10,597 nt of DNA from an uncultured Bacteroidales bacterium (GTDB lineage Bacteria > Bacteroidota > Bacteroidia > Bacteroidales > UBA932): contig CALCHD010000162.1 of NCBI GenBank assembly GCA_937901105.1, forward strand, positions 1 through 10,597. Reading direction: 5' to 3'. The translations under genes were made by a program, and so were the position numbers. Below are positions 1 through 6,350 of the stretch, piece by piece. The first letter of the stretch is position 1. Each line of letters begins with the position of its first letter. Under the pieces are notes generated by a model. That model was not told the DNA's origin and did not search any database. It saw nothing but the letters and a program-made list of their open reading frames with translations.

Positions 1-34
1 AACCGTACCGGGGGTTCGAATCCCCCTCTCACCG
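1..34 (+). tRNA. 3' end of a tRNA, probably tRNA-Ser (partial)
   Basis: The window opens inside a tRNA gene. A T-arm is clear: five G (10-14), the loop TTCGAAT (15-21) and five C (22-26). The 3' acceptor strand TCTCACC follows (27-33), then a G discriminator (34). The acceptor strand with a G discriminator is the pattern of bacterial tRNA-Ser, and the preceding bases fit the end of a long class II variable arm. CCA is not encoded; the next bases are CAA. The anticodon lies outside the window, so the isoacceptor is unknown. Confidence 0.85.
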
Positions 35-48
35 CAACAACGGAAAAA

Positions 49-79
49 AGCTCTCAAGCAACGCTTGAGGGCTTTTTTT
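49..79 (+). terminator. Rho-independent terminator after the tRNA
   Basis: An 11-bp stem (49-59 with 63-73, one G-T wobble) closes a 3-nt loop and runs into seven T (73-79). It lies 15 nt past the tRNA end, so it most likely ends the tRNA transcript. A run of A in front of the stem means it could also work on the minus strand. It is part of the left arm of the palindrome at 34-184. Confidence 0.85.
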
Positions 80-130
80 GTACCCGTACCGAGCGTCAAA
101 AGCTTGCTTTTGTAAGCGAGGGAAGGGTGC

Positions 131-165
131 AAAAAAACCAAGAGGGCCTCGCTGGGGCCCTCTTG
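131..165 (-). terminator. Bidirectional terminator hairpin, strongest on minus strand
   Basis: A perfect 10-bp stem (139-148 with 156-165) encloses a 7-nt loop. Read on the minus strand it is followed by one G and then seven T (complement of 131-137), a textbook terminator. Read on the plus strand, six T (169-174) follow after three bases. The minus-strand transposase gene ends about 290 nt upstream of it in that direction, so it could stop that transcript. Confidence 0.75.
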
Positions 166-238
166 AGCTTTTTTCCGTTGTTGCGCAAGGGCCCCCGCGG
201 CAGCGGAGTGGGGAATGCTGAATGCAATGAAGCCCAAT

Positions 239-271
239 CCCGACGAAGGAGGGAATGCCGAAGACCAAATC
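239..271 (+). repeat. Outer direct repeat of the transposase cassette, left copy
   Basis: This 33-nt stretch begins CCCGACGAAG and matches 1648-1680 at 28 of 33 positions in the same orientation. A CTCCC follows both copies, directly here and after a 4-nt insertion at the right copy. A looser related stretch, GGGAATGCTGAATGCAATG, lies just upstream (from 211). No protein-coding gene is apparent in 185-454; the stretch holds these repeats and the 141-nt element. Confidence 0.65.
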
Positions 272-281
272 TCCCGCCCGT

Positions 282-422
282 TAAAACTTCGGCGCAAGTC
301 ACCCCCTCCACACACATATCCATGCCGTCTTCTACGCGCCACCCGTATAGACTCCATACGAGTGGATCAACTCACCCCTTCCGCAAGTATCTGTAGCACA
401 CATCTAGTGCGCCAAAGTTTTA
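282..422. repeat. 141-nt element with inverted ends, left copy
   Basis: The element starts with TAAAACTTCGGCGCA (282-296) and ends with its reverse complement with one mismatch (408-422). It has the same length as the element at 1497-1637 and aligns to it without gaps at about 89 of 141 positions by hand count. Identity concentrates at the ends, in a CCCTCCACACAC block and in a TATCTGTA block near the right end. Neither copy holds a convincing reading frame. Two copies bracket the transposase gene, which suggests a REP/BIME-like or MITE-like substrate of that enzyme; this is inference. Confidence 0.75.
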
Positions 423-440
423 CAATCAAGAGGAGAATGC
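407..440 (+). repeat. Transposase-proximal inverted repeat, left arm
   Basis: The right end of the left 141-nt element plus its outside flank reads GCGCCAAAGTTTTA, a short spacer, then GAGGAGAATGC. The reverse complement of 1481-1512 has the same order and nearly the same spacing (34 against 32 nt). The transposase gene is therefore directly bracketed by an imperfect inverted repeat. This arm ends 14 nt beyond the stop codon. Confidence 0.6.
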
Positions 441-454
441 TCAAAAACAACTCA

Positions 455-1342
455 CTACACAAACCCCTTGAGCACCTCCACATCCAAATGAAGCATCCTG
501 GAAATTTGTTTTACCGACGAAGCATACTCATACCTCAACTTGCGGGCAAGCTTCAACCTGGAATTCACACTAAGCATCCTTAAGTCGGCTTCCCCAAAAA
601 GCTCCACAGCAAGTTTTCCCACTACCACTCTCAATTCCTTATCCTGCACAAAAGGTTTGGCATTCTCAGAGAAATATCTCTCCACATCCCCCTCAAGTTT
701 CTTGGAAAGAAAATAAAGATATCTTCCTGGAGTTCTGTAAATCTTCTCCAACGAAGCAATATCTACAAAACATCTTGGATCCAGCATTCCGTTTTCATCA
801 ATGAGCCAATCTTGCGGCATCTCCTGATGAGTGCCAAGAAGCAAGCACTGCTCATGTCTGGAAAAAGAATCCAATCTGCGAAACCTAACCGTATCAGCAG
901 GGGCTCTGAAAAGGAATCTTGCAATTCCCCATGGATACTCGTCAGGCATCCGGTGCCAACCCGCAACCATAGGATTCCTGTCGAGATAAGCCAAAGTTGC
1001 CAACAATCTGTCGGGAGTACAAATTCTGATAATTTCTGTAGGAAGGGAATGGAGATATCCTTTGATTTTATATCTGGCAAAAATGTATCTGCCTGTGAGA
1101 TTCTTGAACCTGACAATGAAGTCCTTACATGAAGGCATGCTCCCACGAACCACAAAATGGACATGGTTGTCCATCAGTACAAAAGAGAATAGTTTAACAC
1201 CTGACAAAATCGCGCAAACAGCAGACCTGTTTACACCTGCAATAAAGTCAATATTATTCTGAAACATCCAATCCAAAGAAGCGCCATCTGTACAAATGTG
1301 GTAAAATGTCTCATCTCCCCCATTGAAAAAAATCCTCTCCAC
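455..1342 (-). CDS. REP-associated-type HUH/Y1 transposase (RAYT-like)
   Basis: The product has 295 residues and resembles TnpA-REP (RAYT) relatives of IS200/IS605 Y1 transposases, which nick single-stranded DNA at palindromic REP sequences. The HUH metal-binding motif is visible as MDNHVHFVV (His60 and His62). The family signature YLDRNPMVAGWHRMPDEYPWG lies near residue 119, where Tyr119 is the likely nucleophile; Tyr86 and Tyr91 are less likely candidates. Residues 145-295 extend beyond the catalytic core and end in a helix-turn-helix-like stretch (about 265-292), which may bind DNA. The start is a GTG; the next in-frame Met is too deep and would remove the first strand. The gene sits alone between two 141-nt repeat elements, with no second transposition gene or accessory protein. 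The frame is intact, so it may be active. Family assignment is firm; the substrate is inferred. Confidence 0.88.
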   Translation of the reverse strand: MERIFFNGGDETFYHICTDGASLDWMFQNNIDFIAGVNRSAVCAILSGVKLFSFVLMDNHVHFVVRGSMPSCKDFIVRFKNLTGRYIFARYKIKGYLHSLPTEIIRICTPDRLLATLAYLDRNPMVAGWHRMPDEYPWGIARFLFRAPADTVRFRRLDSFSRHEQCLLLGTHQEMPQDWLIDENGMLDPRCFVDIASLEKIYRTPGRYLYFLSKKLEGDVERYFSENAKPFVQDKELRVVVGKLAVELFGEADLRMLSVNSRLKLARKLRYEYASSVKQISRMLHLDVEVLKGFV

Positions 1343-1480
1343 CGCAAAAAAGAAATGTCTGGCCTACACAAATCCTTCCCTCCAATTCCACCCAGGCCAT
1401 ATTGGCGGACACATGAAGTCTCTACAAAGTTTGCAAATAATTTGTTGCTATACAAACATTTCTACTGCCCTTGCAGGCTT
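1343..1480. other. Upstream region of the transposase gene
   Basis: This is the leader side of the transposase gene. I see no reading frame, no TAnnTTTG box on the minus strand and no strong hairpin. The bases are AC-rich on the plus strand, like the neighbouring repeats, so it may be degenerate repeat sequence. The whole gene-free stretch 1343-1815 consists of this piece, the right-hand repeats and one terminator. Confidence 0.4.
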
Positions 1481-1512
1481 GCATTCTCATCTTTCCTAAA
1501 ACTTCGGCGCAA
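1481..1512 (-). repeat. Transposase-proximal inverted repeat, right arm
   Basis: GCATTCTCATCTTTCC is followed by TAAAACTTCGGCGCAA. Its reverse complement matches 407-440 in order and spacing. It includes the left end of the right 141-nt element and lies about 140 nt upstream of the transposase start. Confidence 0.6.
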
Positions 1513-1637
1513 ACTTCTCCCTCCACACACTCGTCCTGACCAGACCCCTTGCTCCACCCTCAAAGGTCTCATCCCGATAGCGCAAGCAATCACCTCCACA
1601 GCTATCTGTATACCACTTTGCCTGCGCCGAAGTTTTA
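1497..1637. repeat. 141-nt element with inverted ends, right copy
   Basis: TAAAACTTCGGCGCA (1497-1511) and its exact reverse complement (1623-1637) bound an element with the same length as the copy at 282-422. The perfect ends here, against one mismatch in the left copy, suggest this is the less degraded copy. The four 15-nt cores across the cassette alternate in orientation (forward, reverse, forward, reverse), as in BIME-type arrays. Confidence 0.75.
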
Positions 1638-1647
1638 ATACATTTTT

Positions 1648-1680
1648 CCCGACGAAGAAGAGAATGCCGGAGGCCCAATC
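1648..1680 (+). repeat. Outer direct repeat of the transposase cassette, right copy
   Basis: This stretch matches 239-271 at 28 of 33 positions in direct orientation. It sits 10 nt outside the right 141-nt element, while the left copy sits 10 nt outside the left element. The whole arrangement is thus repeat, element, transposase, element, repeat. Confidence 0.65.
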
Positions 1681-1693
1681 CATCTCCCCCCAC

Positions 1694-1735
1694 AAAAACA
1701 AGCCCCGCAACCTCATCCCGAGACTGCAGGGCCTG
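1694..1735 (-). terminator. Terminator of the PH-domain gene (conserved hairpin, copy 1)
   Basis: As minus-strand RNA, 1735 to 1699 folds into 16 consecutive pairs (four of them G-U) around a GGGAU loop, followed by five U. The G-U pairs would be A-C mismatches in the opposite strand, so the structure is built for minus-strand transcripts. It lies 81 nt past the PH-domain stop codon. The same hairpin recurs at 2353-2395. Confidence 0.85.
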
Positions 1736-1815
1736 CCCGACTTAACCTAACTTAAAAAACTATTTCAACTATAGAACAACAGTTCTCAAGAAAGGTTCAA
1801 TTACTCCAATTTATT

Positions 1816-2289
1816 TTATTTCATCAACCCCCTGATGTGCTCCACCATGGCTCCGGCATCGCGGCAACCAAGGACATACTTCTTGCCGTTGGAAAGCTCA
1901 ACCAGGAAGCAGTCGCGGGGATCTCCATAGTATGCGAAATAGCCTCCTATCCCCGGCTCGCGGAACCAGCCCCAATAGCCCATAAAACCTCCGCTGCCAC
2001 ACAGGCGCATAGCCCTCAAGGACGCAGGGAAAATCTTCACTGATTTCACGTATGACATAGGAATTGCCTTAATTCTCAAGCTGCGGTGGATATAAATTGC
2101 ATATTTGTCTGCAGAAATGCTCATAGGCATATAGAACAGTCCGAAAAGAAGACATACCGAAAAAATGCCGGCAAGGACCAGACGCGTATCGGTCTGCTTG
2201 TCAAAAATAATAAATGCCACAAACAGCACCACAAAAGCCAATGTTGAAAGGATGCTTGTCCTGTTCAGATCTACACGTTGTTTCATCAT
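1816..2289 (-). CDS. Membrane protein with bacterial PH domain (bPH_5-like)
   Basis: The product has 157 residues. Two hydrophobic helices (about 12-29 and 36-54) are followed by a soluble domain (about 57-157) that resembles the bacterial PH family bPH_5 seen in many Bacteroidota. Recognisable parts are the motif LCGSGGFMGYWGWF (97-110), the phrase FAYYGDPRDCFLVEL (118-132) and the ending KKYVLGC with a C-terminal helix. A helical hairpin plus a cytoplasmic PH fold suggests a membrane-anchored binding or scaffold role; no ligand is known to me. Two ATG codons are adjacent at the start (2289 and 2286) and cannot be told apart. It is transcribed alone: terminators lie both upstream (2353-2395, of the previous gene) and downstream (1694-1735). 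Confidence 0.75.
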   Translation of the reverse strand: MMKQRVDLNRTSILSTLAFVVLFVAFIIFDKQTDTRLVLAGIFSVCLLFGLFYMPMSISADKYAIYIHRSLRIKAIPMSYVKSVKIFPASLRAMRLCGSGGFMGYWGWFREPGIGGYFAYYGDPRDCFLVELSNGKKYVLGCRDAGAMVEHIRGLMK

Positions 2290-2352
2290 AATCCCAATTA
2301 CTGAATTCTTCCCTAAAGATAATCATTCCCAGCAAAATATTCAACCGCACAC

Positions 2353-2395
2353 AAAAAACAGGCCCCACAACCTCATCCCGAGACTGTAGGGCCTG
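2353..2395 (-). terminator. Terminator of the serine hydrolase gene (conserved hairpin, copy 2)
   Basis: The minus-strand RNA from 2395 to 2359 forms 16 pairs around a GGGAU loop, followed by six U. Compared with copy 1, one pair changes from G-C to A-U on both sides and one G-U becomes G-C, so pairing is fully kept. The hairpin starts 18 nt after the stop codon of the serine hydrolase. Confidence 0.88.
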
Positions 2396-2412
2396 CCCAA
2401 CTTTAAATATCT

Positions 2413-3561
2413 CTACTCTATAAAATTCCTGTAAAGGCACTCTACACTCTCACAAAGGATATTGGCAAAGACCTTGTCGGTTTTGGCATTGCAGCCATTG
2501 GTCATCACTACAAAGCCCCATTTCTCATCCTTGTCCCAGAACATTGCGGTATGTGCTCCAAGAGCCAAGCCGTCGTGACCTACAAGCCTGTGTCCTGCCA
2601 AAAGGTCATTTGTACGCAACAATGCCATTCCATAACGCTCATCTTCGTAATTAGTGGTTGTAATCTCGCTCTGCATGAGTTCACAACTTTCGGGAGAAAG
2701 GATTTTTACATTACCTAGAGTACCCATATTCATATGCATCATCATTACCTTTGCAAGATCTGCTGCAGATATTTTAAGGCCTCCTGTAGGTGAAAACAAT
2801 GTGGCAGAATAACCCATCCTGTAGTTGGCCAGCCCCTCCTCAATTGAAGGATAGGCATCAGATTTCCTGTATGTAGAATTGGCCTTGTCTAAAGTATAAA
2901 TCCCTACAAACCTTGCAGAATCTAAAGAATGCACATTATGGTTTGCATAAACTCCAAGAGGGGCAAGAACATGATTATAAACATACTCATCAAACCTCTC
3001 GCCACTCACTTTCTCCACAATTGCGCCAAGGGTATTGAAACCCAGATTGCAATACTGGTATTTGCTTCCCGGCTCCCAATCATTCCAGGCCTTCTCCCAG
3101 GTAGGTGAAGTCTCCCTGTTGAGATTGTCAAATGTAAAATATCCGTTTGCATCACTCATGCTGGAGGTATGCGAAAGGAGCATCCTTACAGTTATTGGGG
3201 TATCAGGAAACTTTGGATTCCTTATTACAAAACCCATCAGTTCCGACACATCTGCATCCAGATTCAGTTTCCCAGCCTCAACAAGCTGCAATACAGATGT
3301 TGCAGTAAATGATTTTGAGATGGAAGCTATCCTCAACACATCCTCCTCTTCCCACAAAACCTTGTTCTCCCAATCCTTGTAGCCAAATGTACCGGTGTAA
3401 ACTATCCCACCATCCTTCACCACGGCCACAGCCAGGCCCACAGCCTCATTCTTCTCCACTATCTGCGCCAATTCAGCCTCCGCAATTCCGGCACGGGAGG
3501 TACATGCCACTGCCAGCATCATGGCAGCACACCCTAATAGGGTTTTAACAAACTTTTTCAT
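2413..3561 (-). CDS. Serine hydrolase lipoprotein, class C beta-lactamase fold
   Basis: The product has 382 residues and belongs to the beta-lactamase/penicillin-binding (Beta-lactamase, PF00144) family. A signal peptide ends in a lipobox-like LAVAC, with Cys20 as the probable lipidated residue, placing it on the periplasmic side of a membrane. The catalytic motifs are all present: SISK (Ser80 to Lys83), YCN (Tyr170 to Asn172) and HDG (329-331) in place of the KTG box. HxG is common in the esterase and peptidase members, so a D-amino-peptidase, esterase or wall-peptide role is likelier than antibiotic resistance; the substrate cannot be told. It follows the TPR gene by 21 nt on the same strand and probably shares its transcript, which ends at the hairpin at 2353-2395. 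Confidence 0.88.
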   Translation of the reverse strand: MKKFVKTLLGCAAMMLAVACTSRAGIAEAELAQIVEKNEAVGLAVAVVKDGGIVYTGTFGYKDWENKVLWEEEDVLRIASISKSFTATSVLQLVEAGKLNLDADVSELMGFVIRNPKFPDTPITVRMLLSHTSSMSDANGYFTFDNLNRETSPTWEKAWNDWEPGSKYQYCNLGFNTLGAIVEKVSGERFDEYVYNHVLAPLGVYANHNVHSLDSARFVGIYTLDKANSTYRKSDAYPSIEEGLANYRMGYSATLFSPTGGLKISAADLAKVMMMHMNMGTLGNVKILSPESCELMQSEITTTNYEDERYGMALLRTNDLLAGHRLVGHDGLALGAHTAMFWDKDEKWGFVVMTNGCNAKTDKVFANILCESVECLYRNFIE

Positions 3562-3582
3562 ATTCCTTTAAATTTAGATAAA

Positions 3583-4854
3583 TCATTCCTCATCCATAAA
3601 CTCCTCCTCCCGGATAAACGCCAGCTCCTCCTGCACAAACTTCCATGTAGCTGAACCCTCCTTCCCTTGAGCCAGATATCTCTCATAGCACTCCGCCGCC
3701 TTCCTGTAATCCTTTGCCAGCCTGTAGGCATACCCCAAACGGACAATCTGGGCAGGAACAAATTCACCATAAGATTCAGCTTTAAGGTAACACTTCACCG
3801 CCTGATCATACATCTGCTTCTGCATATACATCTCTGCCCTAGAAAGATTCACCTTAAAAAGCATGGCAGGATCCGGCTCCATCATCTTCTCTACCTTCCC
3901 AAACAGCTTTTCAGCCGCAGGAACATGCAAAGTCTTTGCCCTGCAATAACCCATATAATAGACCAGATTCACATCTGCAGTATCCAGCTGAGCCGCCTTC
4001 TTGAACCAGTCATATGCATAAAAACAATCATCCTTCATCATGTCATTCAACCCCAAATAGTAGTATCCCGACAGCTTGTCGCACCCCAACTCCAACGCCC
4101 ACTTGAACACCTCCGAAGACTCATCATACTTGCCCATCCCATGCAGCGCCACACCCAGGATTGGAACAATTGTAACATTGGATGAATCCACCTTCAGATA
4201 AGCAGAGGTCATCCGGGCAACCGTATCAAAATCCTTTCTACCCAAATGTATTCCCGACAGTTTCTCAAGTGTCCTGTAATCCGCAGGATTCCTGCTATAG
4301 GCCCAATCATAATACCAGAGGGAAGAATCTGCCATCTGGAGCTTGTTGAAGCAGTCACCCATAAGGGTCATGATTGAGTGTATTGAATCTTTGGATATAA
4401 TCTCCCTACTTTCAGCAAGGCATGCAGAATAATCTTCCATTCTATAATGGAGCATCGCTTTCTGTATCCTGAAATAAGTATTCTCCGGAGCTTTCTGAAC
4501 TGCCAGTGAATAGAAAATCATGGCTGCAATATTATTTCCGTTGGCGCGGTGGCACTCCGCCAAAGAGGCAAAAGCAACAGGATCCTCGCCCGAAATTCTT
4601 ATTACATCAGTAAGGGTTTCTATCGCATCCTGGAACTTGTAAAGGCTCTTCTGGCAAGCCGCTTTCTGGAGGAGCAGACTCCTCAATTTTGCACTGTCCT
4701 GCTGCTGCAAAATCTCCTGATCCAGCAGCTCAACAGCCTCCTGATAGTTGTAATTTTCCACTGCTGTGCGCCAGGATTTTTCTACCTCCTGGGCCTGCGC
4801 CGCAAAACACAATCTTACAAAAACCAATAACAGGACAACTCTTCTCATATACAT
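3583..4854 (-). CDS. Secreted tetratricopeptide-repeat protein
   Basis: The product has 423 residues. A signal peptide covers residues 1-22 (hydrophobic stretch VVLLLVFV, cleavage near AQAQ), so the protein is exported to the periplasm. Most of the rest is a helical solenoid of TPR-like units, for example around 33-50, 72-86, 95-122, 163-190, 262-290 and 345-395, with the usual spacing of aromatic and Ala residues. It ends in an acidic tail (EEEFMDEE). No enzymatic domain is visible, so a scaffold role is likely. Met1 and Met3 are both possible starts. It is the first gene of a pair with the serine hydrolase and has a -7 box 26 nt upstream. Confidence 0.82.
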   Translation of the reverse strand: MYMRRVVLLLVFVRLCFAAQAQEVEKSWRTAVENYNYQEAVELLDQEILQQQDSAKLRSLLLQKAACQKSLYKFQDAIETLTDVIRISGEDPVAFASLAECHRANGNNIAAMIFYSLAVQKAPENTYFRIQKAMLHYRMEDYSACLAESREIISKDSIHSIMTLMGDCFNKLQMADSSLWYYDWAYSRNPADYRTLEKLSGIHLGRKDFDTVARMTSAYLKVDSSNVTIVPILGVALHGMGKYDESSEVFKWALELGCDKLSGYYYLGLNDMMKDDCFYAYDWFKKAAQLDTADVNLVYYMGYCRAKTLHVPAAEKLFGKVEKMMEPDPAMLFKVNLSRAEMYMQKQMYDQAVKCYLKAESYGEFVPAQIVRLGYAYRLAKDYRKAAECYERYLAQGKEGSATWKFVQEELAFIREEEFMDEE

Positions 4855-4879
4855 AAAAAATCAGGCAAAAATACTGCTA

Positions 4880-4887
4880 CAAATCTA
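4880..4887 (-). promoter_or_regulatory. Candidate Bacteroidota -7 box for the TPR-hydrolase operon
   Basis: The minus strand reads TAGATTTG, an exact match to the Bacteroidota -7 consensus TAnnTTTG. Transcription would start about 20 nt before the TPR start codon. No clear TTTG is seen at the -33 position, so support rests on the -7 box and its placement. Confidence 0.4.
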
Positions 4888-4988
4888 TGTAAAATATATT
4901 TACATTTATACGCTATATCCTACTATGTTTCTGCTTTTTAAAATTCCATGCATTACAGAAGGGCATTGTAAATATTTTTTACACTATG

Positions 4989-5031
4989 AAAACAGGCTCT
5001 ATTGCCCGCAAAACCGAGCCGTAGAGCCTGT
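4989..5031 (-). terminator. Terminator of the peroxiredoxin gene
   Basis: A perfect 10-bp outer stem (4992-5001 with 5022-5031) and an inner 5-bp stem with one U-G pair form on minus-strand RNA, followed by four U. It begins 6 nt past the peroxiredoxin stop codon. The U tract is short, so efficiency may be moderate. Confidence 0.75.
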
Positions 5032-5037
5032 AAAATC

Positions 5038-5709
5038 TTACAGTTTCTTTGAGCAGAGATACCACTCGTGGCATGTCAATCCCTCCTCTTTCACACGCTC
5101 TTTAGCATCCGCTGTAGTAACCGGATAATGCACCACAACATCCTTGCCCGGCTCCCAGTTTGCAGGGAGTGCAACATCGTGGGCATCGGCGGTCTGGAGT
5201 CCAATAATCACACGTTTTATCTCGTCAAAATTACGTCCAAGAACAAGGGGATAATAGATGATTGCACGGATCTTGTCTGAAGGGTCAATGAAGAACACAG
5301 CCCTCACGCAAGCATTGTTCGCCTCGCCCGGCATAATCATGCCGTAAAGTTTTGAGACGCTCTTGCTCAAATCTACAATTATCGGGAAGCCAATCTCAAC
5401 ATTTTTGTTTCCCTCCCACTCAATTTTCTCCTGAATATTTCTCACCCATGCAATATGGCTGCTGAGGCTGTCAACGGACAATCCCACAAGCTGCGTGTTC
5501 AACGCCTCAAACTCCTCCTGCATCTTTGCAAATGCTATGAACTCGGTTGTACAAACCGGAGTAAAATCTGCAGGGTGGCTGAAAAGTATCTTCCATTTTC
5601 CTGCATAATCTCCAGGGAAATTCAATTTGCCATGTGTTGTCATAGCCCTGAATTCAGGGGCCTGGTCGCCAATGCGCGGCATAGACCAGCAAGTGCTGTT
5701 AGTTTCCAT
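5038..5709 (-). CDS. Peroxiredoxin, Prx6/archaeal-type AhpC-TSA family
   Basis: The product has 223 residues and reduces peroxides through a thiol. The peroxidatic motif is PADFTPVC, with Cys53 as the attacking residue and Pro46 and Thr50 in their normal places. The AhpC/TSA core spans about 11-150 and the Prx6-type C-terminal domain about 150-215 (includes YPLVLGRNFDEI). Two further cysteines near the end, Cys213 and Cys219, have the same six-residue spacing as the resolving pair of archaeal enzymes such as the Aeropyrum pernix peroxiredoxin. A 2-Cys-like cycle is therefore plausible, not a strict 1-Cys one. No signal peptide, so cytoplasmic. It lies 20 nt downstream of the NUDIX gene, a likely operon. 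Confidence 0.92.
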   Translation of the reverse strand: METNSTCWSMPRIGDQAPEFRAMTTHGKLNFPGDYAGKWKILFSHPADFTPVCTTEFIAFAKMQEEFEALNTQLVGLSVDSLSSHIAWVRNIQEKIEWEGNKNVEIGFPIIVDLSKSVSKLYGMIMPGEANNACVRAVFFIDPSDKIRAIIYYPLVLGRNFDEIKRVIIGLQTADAHDVALPANWEPGKDVVVHYPVTTADAKERVKEEGLTCHEWYLCSKKL

Positions 5710-5729
5710 ATAAAATTAGTATTTGTCTA

Positions 5730-6284
5730 TTATTCATTTGCAAAATGTTTCCACAACGGAGCCACCATAAGCGCCTGGGTAAGTTCGTTGCGCTCCAGAA
5801 GCCCTTTTACCTGTTCACGGGAGAGGAGTTCCACGGAAATGTCTTCTGTGCGCTCCAGGTTCTGCCCGGCCACTTTCTCAACACCACGGGCTACAAAACT
5901 GTGGGTATAGTTGTTGGTGGTAGAAGAGTTGCCGCAGAGAGTCATGATCTCCTCCCATTCGCCGCCTGCATAACCGGTCTCCTCAAGGAGTTCCCTTTTT
6001 GCCGCCTCCAGAGGGGATTCTCCGGCCTCAACAACACCGGCACACACCTCATAGCAGGTTACCCCCAAGCCATGCCTGTACTGCCTCTCCATAACATACT
6101 GGCCGTCTTTGGTAATTGCAATCACATTTACCCAATCGGGGTATTCCAGCACGTAGAACTCATCATTCACTTGTCCCGTCGGGAGCTGCACACAATCTTT
6201 CCTCACTGTCAGCCACGGGCGCTTGAACAGATACTCACTCTTTAAGATTTCCCACTTGCCGTCTGTATTTATTGTTGATTTCAT
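5730..6284 (-). CDS. NUDIX hydrolase, ADP-ribose pyrophosphatase-like
   Basis: The NUDIX box is complete: G, five residues, E, seven residues, then RELLEETGY. NUDIX enzymes hydrolyse nucleoside diphosphates linked to another group, and the overall arrangement (YVLEYPDWVNVIAI strand, QYRHGLG segment before the box) resembles ADP-ribose or nucleotide-sugar pyrophosphatases. The substrate cannot be fixed from sequence. A TTG nine bases upstream (6293) is in frame, but the ATG at 6284 is preferred and gives 184 residues. It heads a probable two-gene operon with the peroxiredoxin; clearing damaged or signalling nucleotides under oxidative stress would fit, as inference. Confidence 0.87.
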   Translation of the reverse strand: MKSTINTDGKWEILKSEYLFKRPWLTVRKDCVQLPTGQVNDEFYVLEYPDWVNVIAITKDGQYVMERQYRHGLGVTCYEVCAGVVEAGESPLEAAKRELLEETGYAGGEWEEIMTLCGNSSTTNNYTHSFVARGVEKVAGQNLERTEDISVELLSREQVKGLLERNELTQALMVAPLWKHFANE

Positions 6285-6350
6285 AGTCTGCAATTTTATA
6301 AGGTAAAGTTAAAACAAAGAATCCTAAAAAGCATTAAAAATGCTGTAGAT

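Larger units (their letters stand above)
34..184. repeat. Long imperfect palindrome starting at the tRNA 3' end
   Basis: Bases 34-53 are the exact reverse complement of 165-184 (20 of 20). The similarity continues inward: the T7 run and GGGC context at 69-85 mirror the A7 run and GGGT context at 125-137. The centre holds a perfect 7-bp palindrome with a TT spacer (97-112). The arms differ mainly in the terminator stem each carries (49-73 against 139-165). The left arm begins at the tRNA discriminator base. The right arm is not followed by an intact tRNA. Confidence 0.75.

Noticed and set aside
29..583. Several overlapping reading frames on both strands around the tRNA and left repeats
   Set aside because: They run across the tRNA tail, terminator hairpins and repeat elements, overlap each other in different frames and show no domain pattern. 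Similar peptide strings near 240 and 1650 only reflect the DNA repeats.
239..1688. A CRISPR array in the repeat-rich region
   Set aside because: The repeats are few, alternate in orientation and have unequal spacing, with no cas genes nearby.
1298..1750. A 150-codon plus-strand frame across the right repeat element
   Set aside because: It starts inside the transposase gene, crosses the 141-nt element and ends in the terminator region; composition is Pro/Thr/Ser-rich as expected from AC-rich noncoding DNA.
2413..3561. A true antibiotic-inactivating class C beta-lactamase
   Set aside because: The third motif is HDG, not KTG, and the protein is a lipoprotein in an operon with a TPR scaffold; the family includes many esterases and peptidases, so resistance is not supported.
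3667..4185. A 172-codon plus-strand frame inside the TPR gene
   Set aside because: It is antisense to a clear TPR protein with a signal peptide, and its His/Leu/Ile-rich sequence has no recognisable fold.
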